NCBI RefSeq assembly: GCF_040581485.1
Contig: NC_090130.1
Coordinates: 1,736,001 to 1,800,000 of the forward strand
Direction of reading: 5' to 3'
DNA length: 64,000 bases
Source of the DNA: Linepithema humile
Taxonomy: Eukaryota > Arthropoda > Insecta > Hymenoptera > Formicidae
Part shown: piece by piece, positions 1-12,960 of the stretch
How positions within the stretch are numbered: the stretch's first letter is position 1
How the letters are laid out: every line of letters starts with the position of its first letter
Program-made: the position numbers and the translations under genes
The notes under the pieces: generated by a model
The model's input: only the letters and a program-made list of their open reading frames with translations
Told to the model about the DNA's origin: nothing
Database searches by the model: none

Positions 1-1375
1 CGCGTCTGGAATCAGTATTCTCGTTAATTTAGTAAGTTTTAATTATTTGCCGCGTCTTGACTTGATGCGCTAGTTAAATTAATAGGGTCAAACGTAATTG
101 ACTATGTAGTCAGATTTAATTCTCGCCAGAGAAGCTGATGCAAATGCTACGCAGATAATGTACAGAGTGGTTTATACAAAATATAAGCTCTTTCTCTTTT
201 TCTCGCGAGATTCTTACGTACACTTTAAATGGCTTGCAGAAATTATGATTCTTTGGTAATCCTCCCGTCGAGGAGGAAGAAATGTTGGAAACATCATGTA
301 TTTTAGTAAGAAATTTTTTAAGTACGTCATAAATATTCACAATATAAGAGAGACCCCTACATATAAATATTTTATTTCACGAAACAGTATCGTATAACAT
401 CGTTAAATATGTATATGCTACGCGCTTATTGTATATCGTTCTCTGACATATCATTTTTTTATATCATATCTATATAAGAAATCTTTGAAACATGTTTTCT
501 TAAAATAAAACACGCCTTTAGGTGGTGTTCGCAGTGTGCAAAGATTGTATCGATTGTGTGTGGTATATACGACGTAAATATAACAAATAAATCTGAACGT
601 AGACAGTAATGGATATTATCGGTAATGTCTCAATGCTTTCGCGCTGTTATTGCTCCCAAAATCACCCACCATTTCCGTTGCGAGCTAAAGTATCTGAGTA
701 AGTAACAGTTGGGAAATAGTGAAAATGACCAACCGTATAAGGCAGGCTGCAATAGCACGCTGTTGCAAGCCGTATACAGCTCTTTCTCTGAGAGCGCTTC
801 GGAAATGTTATTTTTTTGTTTTCATCGACTGCAATTATCAGCGCTTCAACTATTTTTATTGGCATCAGAAGATTTTTGTTAGCAATCATGAAAAAAGCAA
901 TTAATTTTGGGGCGAACACTTGAATAATACTGTCTCTGCAATATTTTATTTGGATTTATGAAATGTGTCGTGATATATTATTGCATTTTATATCAATATT
1001 TCTCAAACTCTTCTCTCTTTTAATTAAATTATATATTGAGAAAGAAATGTAATTATATGCAAATAATTGATGGCGTTTTTTAAATTGCGCGTTGAATAAT
1101 ATAACATGAGAAAAAAACACGTGAATAGAAATAAAGTTATTAAATAAGTACTGAATAATTATTTGCTTATTAGCGTCTCGAAAGAATAATAAATGTATTC
1201 AAAATTTCCTATATTGTTAATAATATAAAAACAAATTTTACTTTTACTATACTTAAGTCACAAAAAGAATATTGTATGATCAGCATATTTTTTGTCAATT
1301 CTTTTCTCTTGTAGTACTTCTTCGCATACAAGTTACTTTATGTTCCGTTTTTGCGAGTCAGTTTGAAGTACGATA

Positions 1376-1432
1376 ATGAAAGGTGAAGCTGCGTTCGACT
1401 TTGCCAGAGATGTTCAAAGTGAAGAAAGCTCG
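1376..1432 (+). CDS. Speculative first coding exon of the long gene
   Basis: An ATG at 1376 opens 19 codons (start MKGEAAFDFARDVQSEESS) and stops at a possible donor GT at 1433 in phase 0, the phase needed to join exon 3869-3985. TCAGTTTG at 1358-1365, about 15 bases upstream, resembles an arthropod initiator (TCAGT). The donor reads GTAACG, which lacks the preferred G at position +5, so it is weak. Unspliced, the frame runs on to a TAG after 33 codons. This may be a chance short frame. It is listed because the downstream chain otherwise has no start Met before 40556. Confidence 0.15.
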
Positions 1433-3749
1433 GTAACGATCTCGCTTCGAGGATTCGGATTGTTAGATCCTACATAGAAGAAAAAGAAAAATTGCGGAAT
1501 GAGATCGTGTTCACAAAACTCAGAAGACTGTATCAAAGAGTAATACAAAGTTAAAAAACTATATTAAGCATAAAAATATTAAATAGAAGAAGAAAACATG
1601 CTAGAGTAAATATAAAGTATAATGATAATACTGTTTGAACATTAGATCCATACGTAAAAATTAAATTACGCGAAAGACTTTTCTATAAAAATAAATTATC
1701 GATTATTTTTCGCTAATAATAAAATTACAATTGTATTTTTATATCCGTTAATAGTAGACTGAGATGTAAAAATTCAATCTTGTAATTAAATCAGTAGTCA
1801 TAAATAATTTACAACAACAAGTGAATAATTGCGATTTAACGAGATTATAAATGTATTATGGATAATCCATTTAAATCGAATTTAAAAGTTAAAGTATTGG
1901 AATTGTCAGTGATTAAATCACACTTGGACAATTTTCTCTTTACAAATAAAAGCAACGAATAGAAGAATTCAAAGGCAGATCTAACAGCGATTGAAGCGTT
2001 GGATTGCCGTCGTCACGAAAAAGCAGGAAAAATCATCCACTCGAATGAATGGTACCAGGCCAGCTTTAAAGTGCTCTTTCTTGCTTCAACCCGGGTGGCT
2101 TGTCGTGGCTTTTCATAGCACTGATTCTTTCGAGAACTTCTTCATTTTTATTTCTGCGGAGTTGACTTGCTAGCACGAAAATCGACATGTATTTGCGTGA
2201 ACATCAAACAGCCTTTGTTTTCTGAAGAAAGATTCGAATATGCGGCGATGAAAGAGTGCGAATAAACGTCGCGTTGCGTGACGTTTCACGCGTTCCGAAG
2301 TAAAACTCAAGCTTGAACTGTTATGAAAATATTAAAATAATTCTCCACAAGACGCATTGACACATATGGGCAATTTATTTTATGTTTTGTTATTTAAAAT
2401 TTTTAATTTGTTAATTTTTAGTTGATACGTCGTGCTCATTTACAAATGTTTAAAAAGAGTGTAAGTTAATTAAAAAAAAAAAAAAACATACAAACACATG
2501 TTATATTAGATCGTGAAATTTCTTTCTCGCGAGAATTTAATCTTTCCTTACGTATGCCAGAATGTGGTTCATATCGGCGGAAAGAAATTTGAGATGCGGA
2601 AGTTTGAATTTATACGACGTTCTAGACTTTACGCTCGTTTCAGCCACAGTTTCCCAATTTTATGGAAATTCGCAGAGGTCCTATATTGGGCGAAAACCAG
2701 ATGACGTGAAAGATTTAGCAAGTCTGTAATATAGTTGTTTATAACTTTCTTGGAAATCTTGGGCCAGCAAATGGTAGATATACTAGAAACTATTTATTTA
2801 AATTTCTACCATTCTAAATATCGTATAATTGAAATCTTTGCGACTTGAACAATCTGGAAAGAGTTATAAATAACGAAAAAATACATAAATAAAAATGGAA
2901 TAACACTATGCATTGTTAATAGCGACTGTGATTTTTGTATTCACGGAATGTCTACGTCATTCTTCATCAATCAATCTTTATTCGAAGCTTTGAAAAAGAC
3001 CATCAATGGAGTGAAATTTACAGCTGCGCGCGAGCACCATTGTTGCAATTTAATGCGCTATTTGTCGGACAAAAAGCTGAGAAAATAGAAATTTTCCATT
3101 GACGTCGTTTTATTTCAGCTAATTTGAAAGCGATTTGATTCATTTCGCTCTCTCGCGATTGCAAAATTGTCACCGCTTGAAGTTTGTTGCTCAATTCAGC
3201 GACTTCAATGACATATTTTATACATTTTTTCACCATTATTGACAGACTTTTAAGAATGCATTCGCGACGCAAATTTGTTTCTACATCGATGAACTCTGTT
3301 TAGCGCAATTTTCTTAGATCGGCGGAAAGTTTCGCACGAGTTTGCCCCGCACGTATCCTAGGTCTAAGGAATTAAGGCGAAAGATATGTCGGATTACTGC
3401 GGAATATACAGTATGCACGCGTGTATATGTGTGTGGGATAACATCGTAGTTTCGCCTTACTTCGAACAACCCCAAGTCTTAATGCGGCTTAAATGACTTG
3501 AACGCTACTGCGACTGATGTTACACTCTCGTAGTTTGCGTAGACGAAACGCGTATTATGTGTTCACGAGCAATCTCTGGAATTGATTTTGTGAGATTCCG
3601 ACCGCGCTGAAAATTCCTGAGTGACTTAGCGCACAATGCAAAGTCAACCATACTCGACGGAAAAATCCACAGGCGCTGTATAGAAGCTATAATAAAGCGG
3701 GCCATTCCGCAGAGTATTGCCTTTCTTCTTCGCCTTCTCCGCCGCCGTT

Positions 3750-3780
<31 letters not shown>
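3750..3780. repeat. (GTC)n trinucleotide microsatellite
   Basis: About ten uninterrupted GTC units, flanked on both sides by GCC/CCG triplets. It gives artefactual poly-Val, poly-Asp or poly-Thr frames depending on strand. It lies about 90 bases upstream of putative exon 3869-3985, inside what would be an intron. Confidence 0.95.
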
Positions 3781-3786
<6 letters not shown>

Positions 3787-3868
3787 TTATCATCGTCATA
3801 GTTATATTTTCCCAGCGTGACCTCACTCTTCGTTTTTGAACCCGTCCTCCATCTCGATCCTTTTACAG

Positions 3869-3985
3869 GCAAATTCGTTTCAAATTGCTCCTGAAAATCT
3901 CATTTCCACTACCTCTATCTGGGATCCTTGTCGAGAAAGAAAAGAATTACGTGCTGTTACGGCGGATACATGGACTGCCTCCGAC
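3869..3985 (+). CDS. Putative exon of the long plus-strand gene, 39 codons
   Basis: The acceptor CCTTTTACAG ends at 3868 after a pyrimidine-rich run, and the donor GTAAGC begins at 3986. The exon is 117 bases, phase 0 to phase 0, and fully open. It starts ANSFQIAPENL and ends TADTWTASD. It joins exon 5050-5176 in phase across a 1064-base intron, and would also join 22349-22478 in phase. A 207-codon minus-strand open frame overlaps it. No domain is recognised. Support is splice-site quality plus phase; the first coding exon before it is unknown. A non-coding exon or a chance match remains possible. Confidence 0.35.
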
Positions 3986-5049
3986 GTAAGCGCCGCGGCG
4001 ATAAAGTATGCCGAAAAGGGCGACGGGGCAAAGGAATCTCTCAATGAAACACGAAAATCAGGATAAAGATACAGCGATGTACGTCGAGAGTGTGGGAAAG
4101 CGTGGGCGCTATTTTCCGCTCTTTGAGGATCGTTGATATAAAGCATCCTCGAGCGATGTTTTCGTAGTATATGAATCGTATCATGTGAGCCATGCCTGCG
4201 GTTGAAATTACGAAGCGGGTTGTGAACGTCGATGGAACGTACGCGCGTGTAGAGAACGGGCGAGATATTCAAATTACTTTCTCTCTTAGAGTTTATGTTC
4301 CGGAAGAAATTCTTCGTACACGGAACACGCTTCGACTCGTGTTTCGTTTGCGTTACATTTTGCGTCTGATATGTGAAAATGGAGATAGAATGCAATTTTG
4401 CGGATTTAGACACAGATGCATATTGTTCGAATACAATATAACATGAACGGGGTGTAATAACGGCGCGCAGCCATATGAAAACGCGCGATATTATTAGAAG
4501 CATTTACGGCCTATACGCAATGCGTTACTTAATACGGCAATTAATTAATGCAAAATAATTAATTAATACGAAATATTACGCACGTCATTAGTGAAAACAC
4601 TAATTACGCCCATTAATATCGTTAGTTTGGAAATTTTAGTCTTTTACTCCTGTTACGAGTTATTGTAACAATTATGCGAACACATCGGGCTTTGTTAACG
4701 CATACAATTCCCGACACATGTTTCTCGAATTACTTGCAACTTTGTTTCACGGGCTAAAGTGTGTAACAACCCTAGCCCGCGGCGATTTGTTTAAACTTCC
4801 CGTAATCCGTTGTGCAACGACGGATGCCGAGAGCCAACATATTGTAACACTATTTGCACATGCCAGTTTTCGCTCGAAAGCACCGCTGAAGGTGACGTCT
4901 TTACTCTCGCTCTGCGATCGCTCACTTTGCGCAAGCATGCAACGCAACTTCCCGAATTCCGTAACTTTCAAATCAGACGCGATCGACCAGTTCGCAAACT
5001 CTCGTTCGTGCGGCTTGAGATTGATGGCGGTTGTTCTTCTTTCTTTCAG

Positions 5050-5176
5050 AAAGACGCGACGACACGGCGATTCTATAAGGAACGAGTGTTCGACAAAGAC
5101 TCGAAAACGGGTGCGAACGAGGGAGACGAGTCTGTTTCGGGAACCGGCGGGATTCAAACACGAAACCTGGGTCAAG
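5050..5176 (+). CDS. Putative exon of the long plus-strand gene, phase 0 to 1
   Basis: A strong pyrimidine tract and acceptor (TTCTTTCTTTCAG) end at 5049, and a good donor GTAAGG starts at 5177. The 127-base exon enters in phase 0 and leaves one base over. Its 42 complete codons are polar and charged (start KDATTRRFYKERVFDKDSKTG) and look disordered. The overhanging G plus the GG that opens exon 38805 makes GGG (Gly) and keeps the frame open. A second frame through this exon is also open, but it would end in phase 0 and hit TGA within exon 38805, so the phase-1 frame was chosen. The link needs a 33.6 kb intron, which is long but known in insect regulatory genes. Confidence 0.4.
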
Positions 5177-7040
5177 GTAAGGTTTATTGATATTCATTCA
5201 GTGGTTATTATGAATAATGCATAACTTTTTTAAGCAAAGGTATATAAGAATATTTTTACATTATTAATTCTGGAAGACTTTAGCGAAATTACAAAAATAA
5301 ATATACTAAAGTATATTTCAATTTTATGCGACTAATAAATATAATAGATGGAATTATTCACTTTGTACCAAAGAATTAGATTTGCAGTAAGAAAATTGCA
5401 AAATGCGTTAGCTTTACTTCTATATTTATCTCAATTTTTTCACACAATATATTAAAATGCAAACAGCTTGAGAAAACCTGTACGCGCTCGCTTTCCATTT
5501 TGCGGAAACAATCTGTATTTCATGCAGCTTTTGCAGTCTTATAAAAATGCAAAATAATTCTCTAAGAAAAATAGATAACCGCTTTACGAAAATATTAATA
5601 GCGAGAAAGCTCTCGGCATCTTGTCTAAGGAAACAGTTACACCGTCGTTTTTAATAGCGCTCGAAAATTTTAATGGATTTTCGCGCTGTTCGTGCTTGAC
5701 AGTTTGAACATTAAAAATTTTGCCGCGTCGTTGGCGATTTTAACTGAGTTTCAACATGTCGTTCACACGCGCCGACTATGGCACTCGAGCGGATAATCGA
5801 TAGAATAAATTATTCTATGTCGATCATATGGCGAAGTAAGTTTCGTGCTGACGTTGACGTAGAAAATTGTGCTCCGCCATTAGAGTCAATTTAACCAAGT
5901 TGCTCCCTACTTTGCTGCAATTTATGAACTATTACCTTTGCTCAATTTCTTTTGCGAAAAGTAAAAAATATAAATAGTCGTAAAAAGTATTATGTAAAAA
6001 TATATAGGCGTTTATATAAAATAAAAAAAAATTTTATTGCAATTGTTATAAGAGTTCCACTAGAATAATTATTCATGACATTAGTGATCGAGTAATTAAC
6101 GTTGTATCGTGAATTTACGCTCATTGAAGGCCACTTCTGGATTCCGATAATTATCGTACAACAGCGTTAAATTTGTCGTCAAATTTTCGTAACTATTAGC
6201 AGAGAGAGCCAATTTGGCGGTCGCAGGTGAACATTGTCTTCCGTTAATTAATTTCAGCTCGCTAAATTCACCGAAAGTTTCACGTGGACTGGAAAGTGGC
6301 TCGGAGTATTATGTTGTAACTTCTCCCAGAATATAACCTTGTGCTCACACGATGAAGCTGGCACTGATGCGAATGGTGGTGTAAAGGGGTGATATAGCGA
6401 CGGCGATAGGGCTTGTGGAGTGTGCCTCGAGATCAAATACCAGACGCGCATCGGTATTTCGAATTCATCTGAGCGGAAACGCAGGTTCTATTCGTAGATT
6501 CGCTTGAATTAAATTTTATGCGAGTAGATTCTGCTCAATTCTGCGATAAAATTTTATTCGAGAACTTTTCCCCAAGAATCTTGTAAGAATAATTTGTCCG
6601 AAGCTTGTACTATAAATGTGTTAAGAAATATTTCATTTCAAGATTAATTAAACCACACGTTTTAAGAATAAAATTCTCGACGACCTCATTGGAAAATGAA
6701 TTGGCGATATTATTCAAGGAACCCATGAATTACATTATCCGATGAAGTCTGCGAGAGACACTTGATTGAACAAGAAGCGTTTCCTACGTAATCCTTGCGT
6801 CGGTTAACGCGAATATTAATCAACGCCGGTCATTAGTAGTGTCTTGATCGGTTCCTACAATTTTCGAGTTTGGCGCAATCTTTCAGCACATGCTACTTGC
6901 CGCTAAGTGTTTGATTGATATCGATCGCGAAGAAACTTTCGAGGGTACGATAGCGTATTGATCATCTCGGCGATCTGACCTGCCGAACAAGAAATGACTG
7001 GAACTTTGGATCTCTCTCGGGAGATCACGCGGCTGCTACG

Positions 7041-7075
7041 TACACACACACACACACACACACACATACACACAG
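7041..7075. repeat. (CA)n dinucleotide microsatellite
   Basis: About 17 CA units with a single TA interruption near 7067. It is followed immediately by a CpG-rich segment at 7080-7340. No coding role. Confidence 0.95.
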
Positions 7076-10000
7076 AGCGAATTGGGTCGGAGAGAGAAAT
7101 TTCAGGCCCGGAGATTTCGCTCCGTGCTAATACCCGGGGGGCAAGAAATTGCAAACAAGATCCCCGCGTCGGCATGTGAAATTAATCCTTCGCATGCAAC
7201 AGTTGAGGTACCGTTGCGCATAATAGCACCGGCGTCCCGCTTAAAATTACGACAGGTGGAGAGACTCGCGCGCGCGCGCCTGCGGAGATTAAATCGCGTC
7301 CGCGATATGCCACCGTCGCACGCGACTACTCAGCAATGAGCACGCGAACAGTCTGGCAGACAAAACGTTTGATTTCCGTATCTCGGAAGCGTGTAAATTT
7401 AGAAATTTTCAGTGTATGTGTGTGTGCCTTAAAAGAAAAAAAGACTATAAGATAACTGGGTCATTCTAAAAAAAAAAATTAATAAAAAAAAAAAAAGAAG
7501 AAAAAAAAGAACAAGCTGTGCAGAAAATCATGTGGGAAATGATAGGCTCGTGTTAACTGAAAAAAGTAAAATTAAAAGCTTGAATGCATTTTGTAAAAAG
7601 AGTATTATAAAATGCATGTGACTCGACAAAATAGTTCTCTAAATATGCCGAGACGATATGAAATACTATTTCAACAATTTTCGAAAGTTTCTGCGGATAA
7701 TTGATCCAACAGAATATTTCTAGGAAAACCATTTATTAGAGACACAAAATCTGCGTGGTTTTATCTTTGCGTATAAATAATCAACGGTAACCCGGGGAGC
7801 TGTTATAAAACTGTTCAGAAAACTTTCATAGAGGAATATTTTCCTATTGGATATCTAGAGAGAGAAAAAAAACAGAATTATTCCGGTCGGAAACCTTTTC
7901 GAACAGTTTCACAATAACTCCCTTGATATACCGTTAGTTGAATATCACTGTTTTCGAAGCAATATGTGTAGCGACGGAGCGTAATCCGAGATAACAAAGG
8001 GGAAACGCCGAACGATAATGGTCGTCGCGACGTAGAAACTCTCGGTCAGTGCCAGACGTACCGCGAAGGCAATTCGTTCGAATGGGAAGCTAAGGGAAAG
8101 GAAACGAAACGAAAAGGAGGAGTTTAAACTGAAAAAAAGAGTGGATTCGCGCGGGACGGGGACGCGGAGGAGGGTCCGCAAATTCTTTCCGAACGACTAC
8201 CTTTCGATTCCAACGGCGTTACACGAGCCGCTGGATTCCGATCCGGTGAGCCGAGTTCTATCTCGTTCTGTCTCCTTTGCAATGGCGCGAGCTTGATTGG
8301 CGCAGCAAAATCAATGCTCGAGAGAGCCACGAGGGGGATCGTGACGATCGGATGTGTGTACGCTTCGTTGCCCCACGTATATCGTTCGCGCTAGAGAGCC
8401 AGACGAAATTTGAAGCTCGCCGGATAGGAATTGCTGGTTAGTGCAAGCTAGCCATTTCCCACATGATTTCCCGCGCGACAAATAGGCTTGTTAAGAGAAT
8501 AATGCATCCGCGGTGCTTGATAAAATGTGTGCTAATGCAGTTTTCACTTGACGCGAAATTTGTTAAAAGTGAGAAAATATTTGTTCTTTTAAAATGATAT
8601 TGTAATAATATTTATAAAAATGATGGCAAATATTACTATGAACAAAATTAATTTATATTTAATCATAAATTGTAAGAAATTTTGAGTCTTTCTGTCTTCT
8701 GAAAGATAGAGAGATTTTATATCTAGCACACACGGACAAAGTCGATGTTTTATCACGGTTTGATCACAGCTGAAGGCATCGGGATTATTGTTGAATGCGT
8801 GAAACTCGGAAAAGTTATATTTCTTCTGGAGCATAATAGGTTGTCTTCGCGAGATAGTGGCAATATAGGGAATAATATGGGTACGTTTTATCACTGGAGA
8901 ATATAGAACGAAGGGAGGGTTACGTTGTTACGAATGGCGTTGCTGATAACGCCCGTACGGCACGGCGCGTTTCGAACTTTAATCGTAGTTTACAGCCGAC
9001 TCGCTTGTGCTCCAGTTTCACTTAGTTTCGTGTAATGCGCAAAACTGCAACTCCATCGCGTGGGACGTGCCTAGCGATGAAAGAAAATGTTTTCGCGAAA
9101 AACAGCTTAACGTGGGTAGTTTGCCGCGGACGTTTACTTTTTGTCCGCTACTTTTACATAGCGTCCGTAATTCCTGCTCAATTTAGCGATGGAAAAATAA
9201 TGAACGGCTTATGGCATTACGTGACTATATTGTGTTACTAAATTATTAGTTCTCTCAAGTTAGCTTATTGCTGCGCAGTACTTGATTGATTATAGATCGA
9301 TTGTTATTGGTTGGCTGATTCATTGATCTCAAGTAATAGCACATATGTCGAGTTGTAAAGTAATGTAATTATTATCAAACTAATAGTGATTTTACGAGAA
9401 TCAAGAATTAATTAATTGAAAATTACTGTATTAACGATAAAATGATTGTTCATTGTTCGAATATGAATCATAAAAGAATTACATGTAATGGTAGTCCGAT
9501 TCGCTCGTCTACTCGGCGATTTAAAAAAAATTCTCGCCGTTCAAGAGAAATGGAGAGAGAAATCTACGATTCCACTTTATATTATAAACGTGCAAAAAAG
9601 TAAAAATATCGCGTTTGATCCAAGCTTTACATTTGGCTTGCCCACGCTGTTAGACAAGAGTGCTCCTGTTTGAGTTCTAAGTATCTCACTACGATATGTA
9701 TGTATTAGAGGTATACACGAGCATATACAAGGAGTAGCCTCTTGTGGCACTTATACCGGTTTCCGACCAGTCCGTGACCTACTCCGCGCGCGCACCTGTG
9801 TCAAACATTATACAGGCAAGCAAAAGCCCCTTGAAATGTAAATGTTTGCTGCGAGCGCAATTAAGGTCCTCGGCGCGCGGAAATCTCCACCGTCCCTCTG
9901 TTTGCCCATTGTCGAAAAGATGCGACTCCATTCGCCAAACGTGTCACGGCGAGCCGGCATCGAGAGTCGGTTTGCATAATCGGAAGAGGCGTTTCACCAA

Positions 10001-11737
10001 CATTTCTCTGCGGAGCGCCTTTTCTCGCCGGTACGAAATGCCAAAAACGCTTGTAATGTCAACATCACGTCGTGCACGGCAAATGTCGATTTGTGGAATG
10101 ACCAGGAATTTCGGGGATCGTGTAAACAAATTTTAAAATATCCTACATCTATTTTTTGTTACGTTTAATTGAGAAGAAATTACGATTTAAATAAAACAGA
10201 CATTTTCAAAAAGTATTTATACATTCTGCAATTAAATGCGAAAAAGCTGTTTTTATTTCGTAATACATAGTTAGCCTGCAAAGCATGGACGCGTGAATGT
10301 GGACCACGAATAAGATAAAAACGAAATTGTTATGTGGGTGGTAGACAAACTTTTGACCTGATAACCAGATTGACGAACGACCAAACGGATATGACAGACA
10401 TTCCACGTGTCATAGCGTAATCATGCGATATTCACGGCTGACCGCGTTCATTCCCACCCCACAAAGATAACGCCAATAAGACCTGGGGATGTTTGTTGAG
10501 CGTTTTATGTCTGAAATTTTTGCAACTAGTCCTGAATAGCGCGGAAAATTATAATAGATGCATTGTGATTATTCTGTACGACGAGAAAAAGTGTTTATTA
10601 TATTTCATAACAATGCTTGTCAATATTTAATCCGGTTAACAAAGTTTGTAATATATTCTTCAAAATAAATTTCAAAGTAATATTTGTTAAAAAGAAGTGT
10701 TTTTGTGTCAATTTTTGCTCTCTAATGTACATTGCTAATTGAAGCTAATTTTATGAAGCTAAGACTCCCCATTGTTTTTCGGTGTAATGGATCACCCTAG
10801 AATGAGTCATCATTTCGTCTAAGAATAGCTGTTCTCACCGCCGTGAGCCATTGTACATATATATCGCCGTCTGAATTCTGTAGGGATGAAACTGCTCATT
10901 TTTTTGCCTATCCAGCATTCTCCGAGATGAATGTTTACATCTCGTGAGAATCTCAGGAGTTCGAGAACACGAGATGCGATTCTGCGGAAACACGAGGACA
11001 AGCAATGTCGGCAAACATTTCCATTACAAAGGCGGCCACCTTTTGGATAAATCAAGTCACAAGGACGCCACTCAAATATGTATGGCGAGACATTCGAGGA
11101 AAGGACTGTCTGACCTCGAATTCAAAATGTGTATTCGATAGACTACTGTATTTTGATGACTCCTAACACTTCCGGAAATTATTTTCACGAATGTTTTATT
11201 TATTTCTAAAGATTACTGACATCGAAAATATCGCGATCATATATTTAACATTATGCCATTCGATGTTTTATGACATTTAAGTGATTTAAAAATGAGCATT
11301 TATTGTTTGTAGTCTAAAATCATTTTATATTAATGAACTCGTCAAGAATGCAGATTTATTGCATCCATAGAATCAGTTAGGAATATTTTCAAGAATTCAT
11401 GAGTTCGCACGTATAGAGCGAGAAATAGATCAACTTTTTTCTCTTGCTTGAACAAATATTTTTTTTTCGGGATATATATATATTTTTAAAAGCAATTTAT
11501 GCTACCTAACATTTTGTCTATAAAATTATGTAAAATTATAAATGTAGATACGTAAATAAAATTCTGTGACTTTCTTGTGAGATCAGTGAAAAGTATGTTA
11601 CATGTATTTCTCACTATGCTTTCAAACTCAATATACGTATGAACTTAATGGCTTTGTGTCTGTGTCTACGGATCGTTCACGCGTCCCTGAAAGAGATTTC
11701 AATATTTCATATAAGAAGATAAAAGCAAATGTGACAC

Positions 11738-11807
11738 ATGCGTAACCGAATCTATATCACGGAGAATCCTCAAAACAACGAATGGACGCAATATTGCCAT
11801 AGAGACC
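11738..11807 (+). CDS. Speculative alternative first coding exon
   Basis: An ATG at 11738 opens 23 codons (MRNRIYITENPQNNEWTQYC and three more) and ends one base into a codon at a consensus donor GTAAGT (11808). The phase-1 end matches exon 38805, whose first two bases would give CGG (Arg). The 38805 exon therefore stays in its only open frame. The surrounding sequence is AT-rich and I see no clear core promoter. The donor is the best part of the evidence, and the phase match has a one-in-three chance of being accidental. Confidence 0.2.
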
Positions 11808-12856
11808 GTAAGTTATATTTACCTATGATTTTTAAAAATAAAATATTAACTTGCCTGAGATAGAATTACATAAAGAAATAAAAAGAAAATAGTATATAAT
11901 AAACGAAGAAAAATAATAAGAGCTTGGGAAAACAAGATGCACAAGATACACGAGATGTTGAAAGTAAATTAAATCCGAAGAAATAATAGATCAGAAATAA
12001 AAATATAAATAATATAAAACGCAAAACAAACAAAAAAAATAAATGCAACAATAGAAAATTGACTAGAAAATAAACTAGTAAATGTTAGAGAATTGTTGAA
12101 AAGAAAGAAATGAAATAATGAAACAATACACAGAGAAACAAGAATGCGAAAAATGTAAAAAAAGGGAATTGAAAAAGAAAAATTAAGTAAATTAAAGAAG
12201 AATACAATGCATATATAATTTCTAGAAACGATATTAATTTTGTTTGACGAACGAATATTTTCTTTGCACTCGTTAGCTTTAGAGCGCGAATCAGCAATGA
12301 ATCTTCAAAATTACATTATCGATAACCGCGCAAACTTTAATATTTCAGTGTCGCAGAGATATTCGCAAGAATATTAAGAATTTGCGACATTAGCATAATG
12401 CAGTTACAATTTGGAAATTTTTGCATTTAGAAAATTGTCGTAACCCAGAATTACTATAATGATTGGAATCTGAAGTGTGATCATTGTACCAACCACAACG
12501 TAACCGCAGAGAAGCAGTCTTGATTATATTATTATCACAAGCGTCCATAATCAGTTGATATTATTACAAATATTATTATTAATAATTATAATAGTATGTA
12601 AAATAAATTTTTGTGAAGATAATTTCTTTAATGAACATTCTCCGCGATTAATTAATTCTTTTACTTTCGTAACTAAGTTACAAAACCTGTAAAACTTATT
12701 TGAAATTTTTTATAGCCTTGCTGAAAAGTTAAATAAGCAGTCCTAAAAAATTAGGGTCTCAAAGAAAGTTGAAGTGGAAGATTTGTCTTTAAGCAGTATT
12801 TTCGCAAGAACTATTTATTTATCTTTGCAATTAATTTTTATAATACTCATGACGAT

Positions 12857-12960
12857 ATTTATATATATTTTTATGATATAAAATTTTTTATTTATATATA
12901 TATATATATATATTATTTATATATATTTATATATATTTTTATAATATAAAACTTTTTATT
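12857..12960. repeat. Duplicated AT-rich segment around a (TA)n run
   Basis: Two near-identical copies of about 36 bases (about 12857-12892 and 12925-12960; core TTTATATATATTTTTAT) flank a TA run at 12893-12913. The two copies differ at only a few positions, so this looks like a local duplication with later TA expansion. No gene overlaps it. Confidence 0.8.

Larger units (their letters stand above)
1..3868. other. Left flank without a firm gene
   Basis: AT-rich sequence with no convincing exon. Short open frames occur on both strands, but none has paired splice sites and none resembles a family I know. It holds a speculative first coding exon at 1376-1432 and the GTC microsatellite at 3750-3780. 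If the long plus-strand gene really includes exon 3869-3985, its earlier exons lie here unseen or to the left of the window. Confidence 0.5.

Noticed and set aside
3720..3830. Poly-Val hydrophobic segment (or poly-Asp/Thr on the other strand)
   Set aside because: Produced by the GTC microsatellite. No start or splice site links it to a gene.
3880..4503. 207-codon minus-strand open frame, the longest in the window
   Set aside because: It lies antisense to putative exon 3869-3985 in a stop-poor, CpG-rich tract that is also open in plus-strand frames. No family resemblance, splice context or promoter was seen, and a TAA sits directly before the ATG.
4718..5224. 168-codon plus-strand open frame over exon 5050
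   Set aside because: It runs across both splice sites, and its frame would leave the exon in phase 0 and meet TGA in exon 38805. The overlapping frame was preferred. Two other frames here are also open, showing low stop density.
9744..10136. 130-codon plus-strand open frame
   Set aside because: No ATG start at its head, no paired splice sites, no recognisable protein features.
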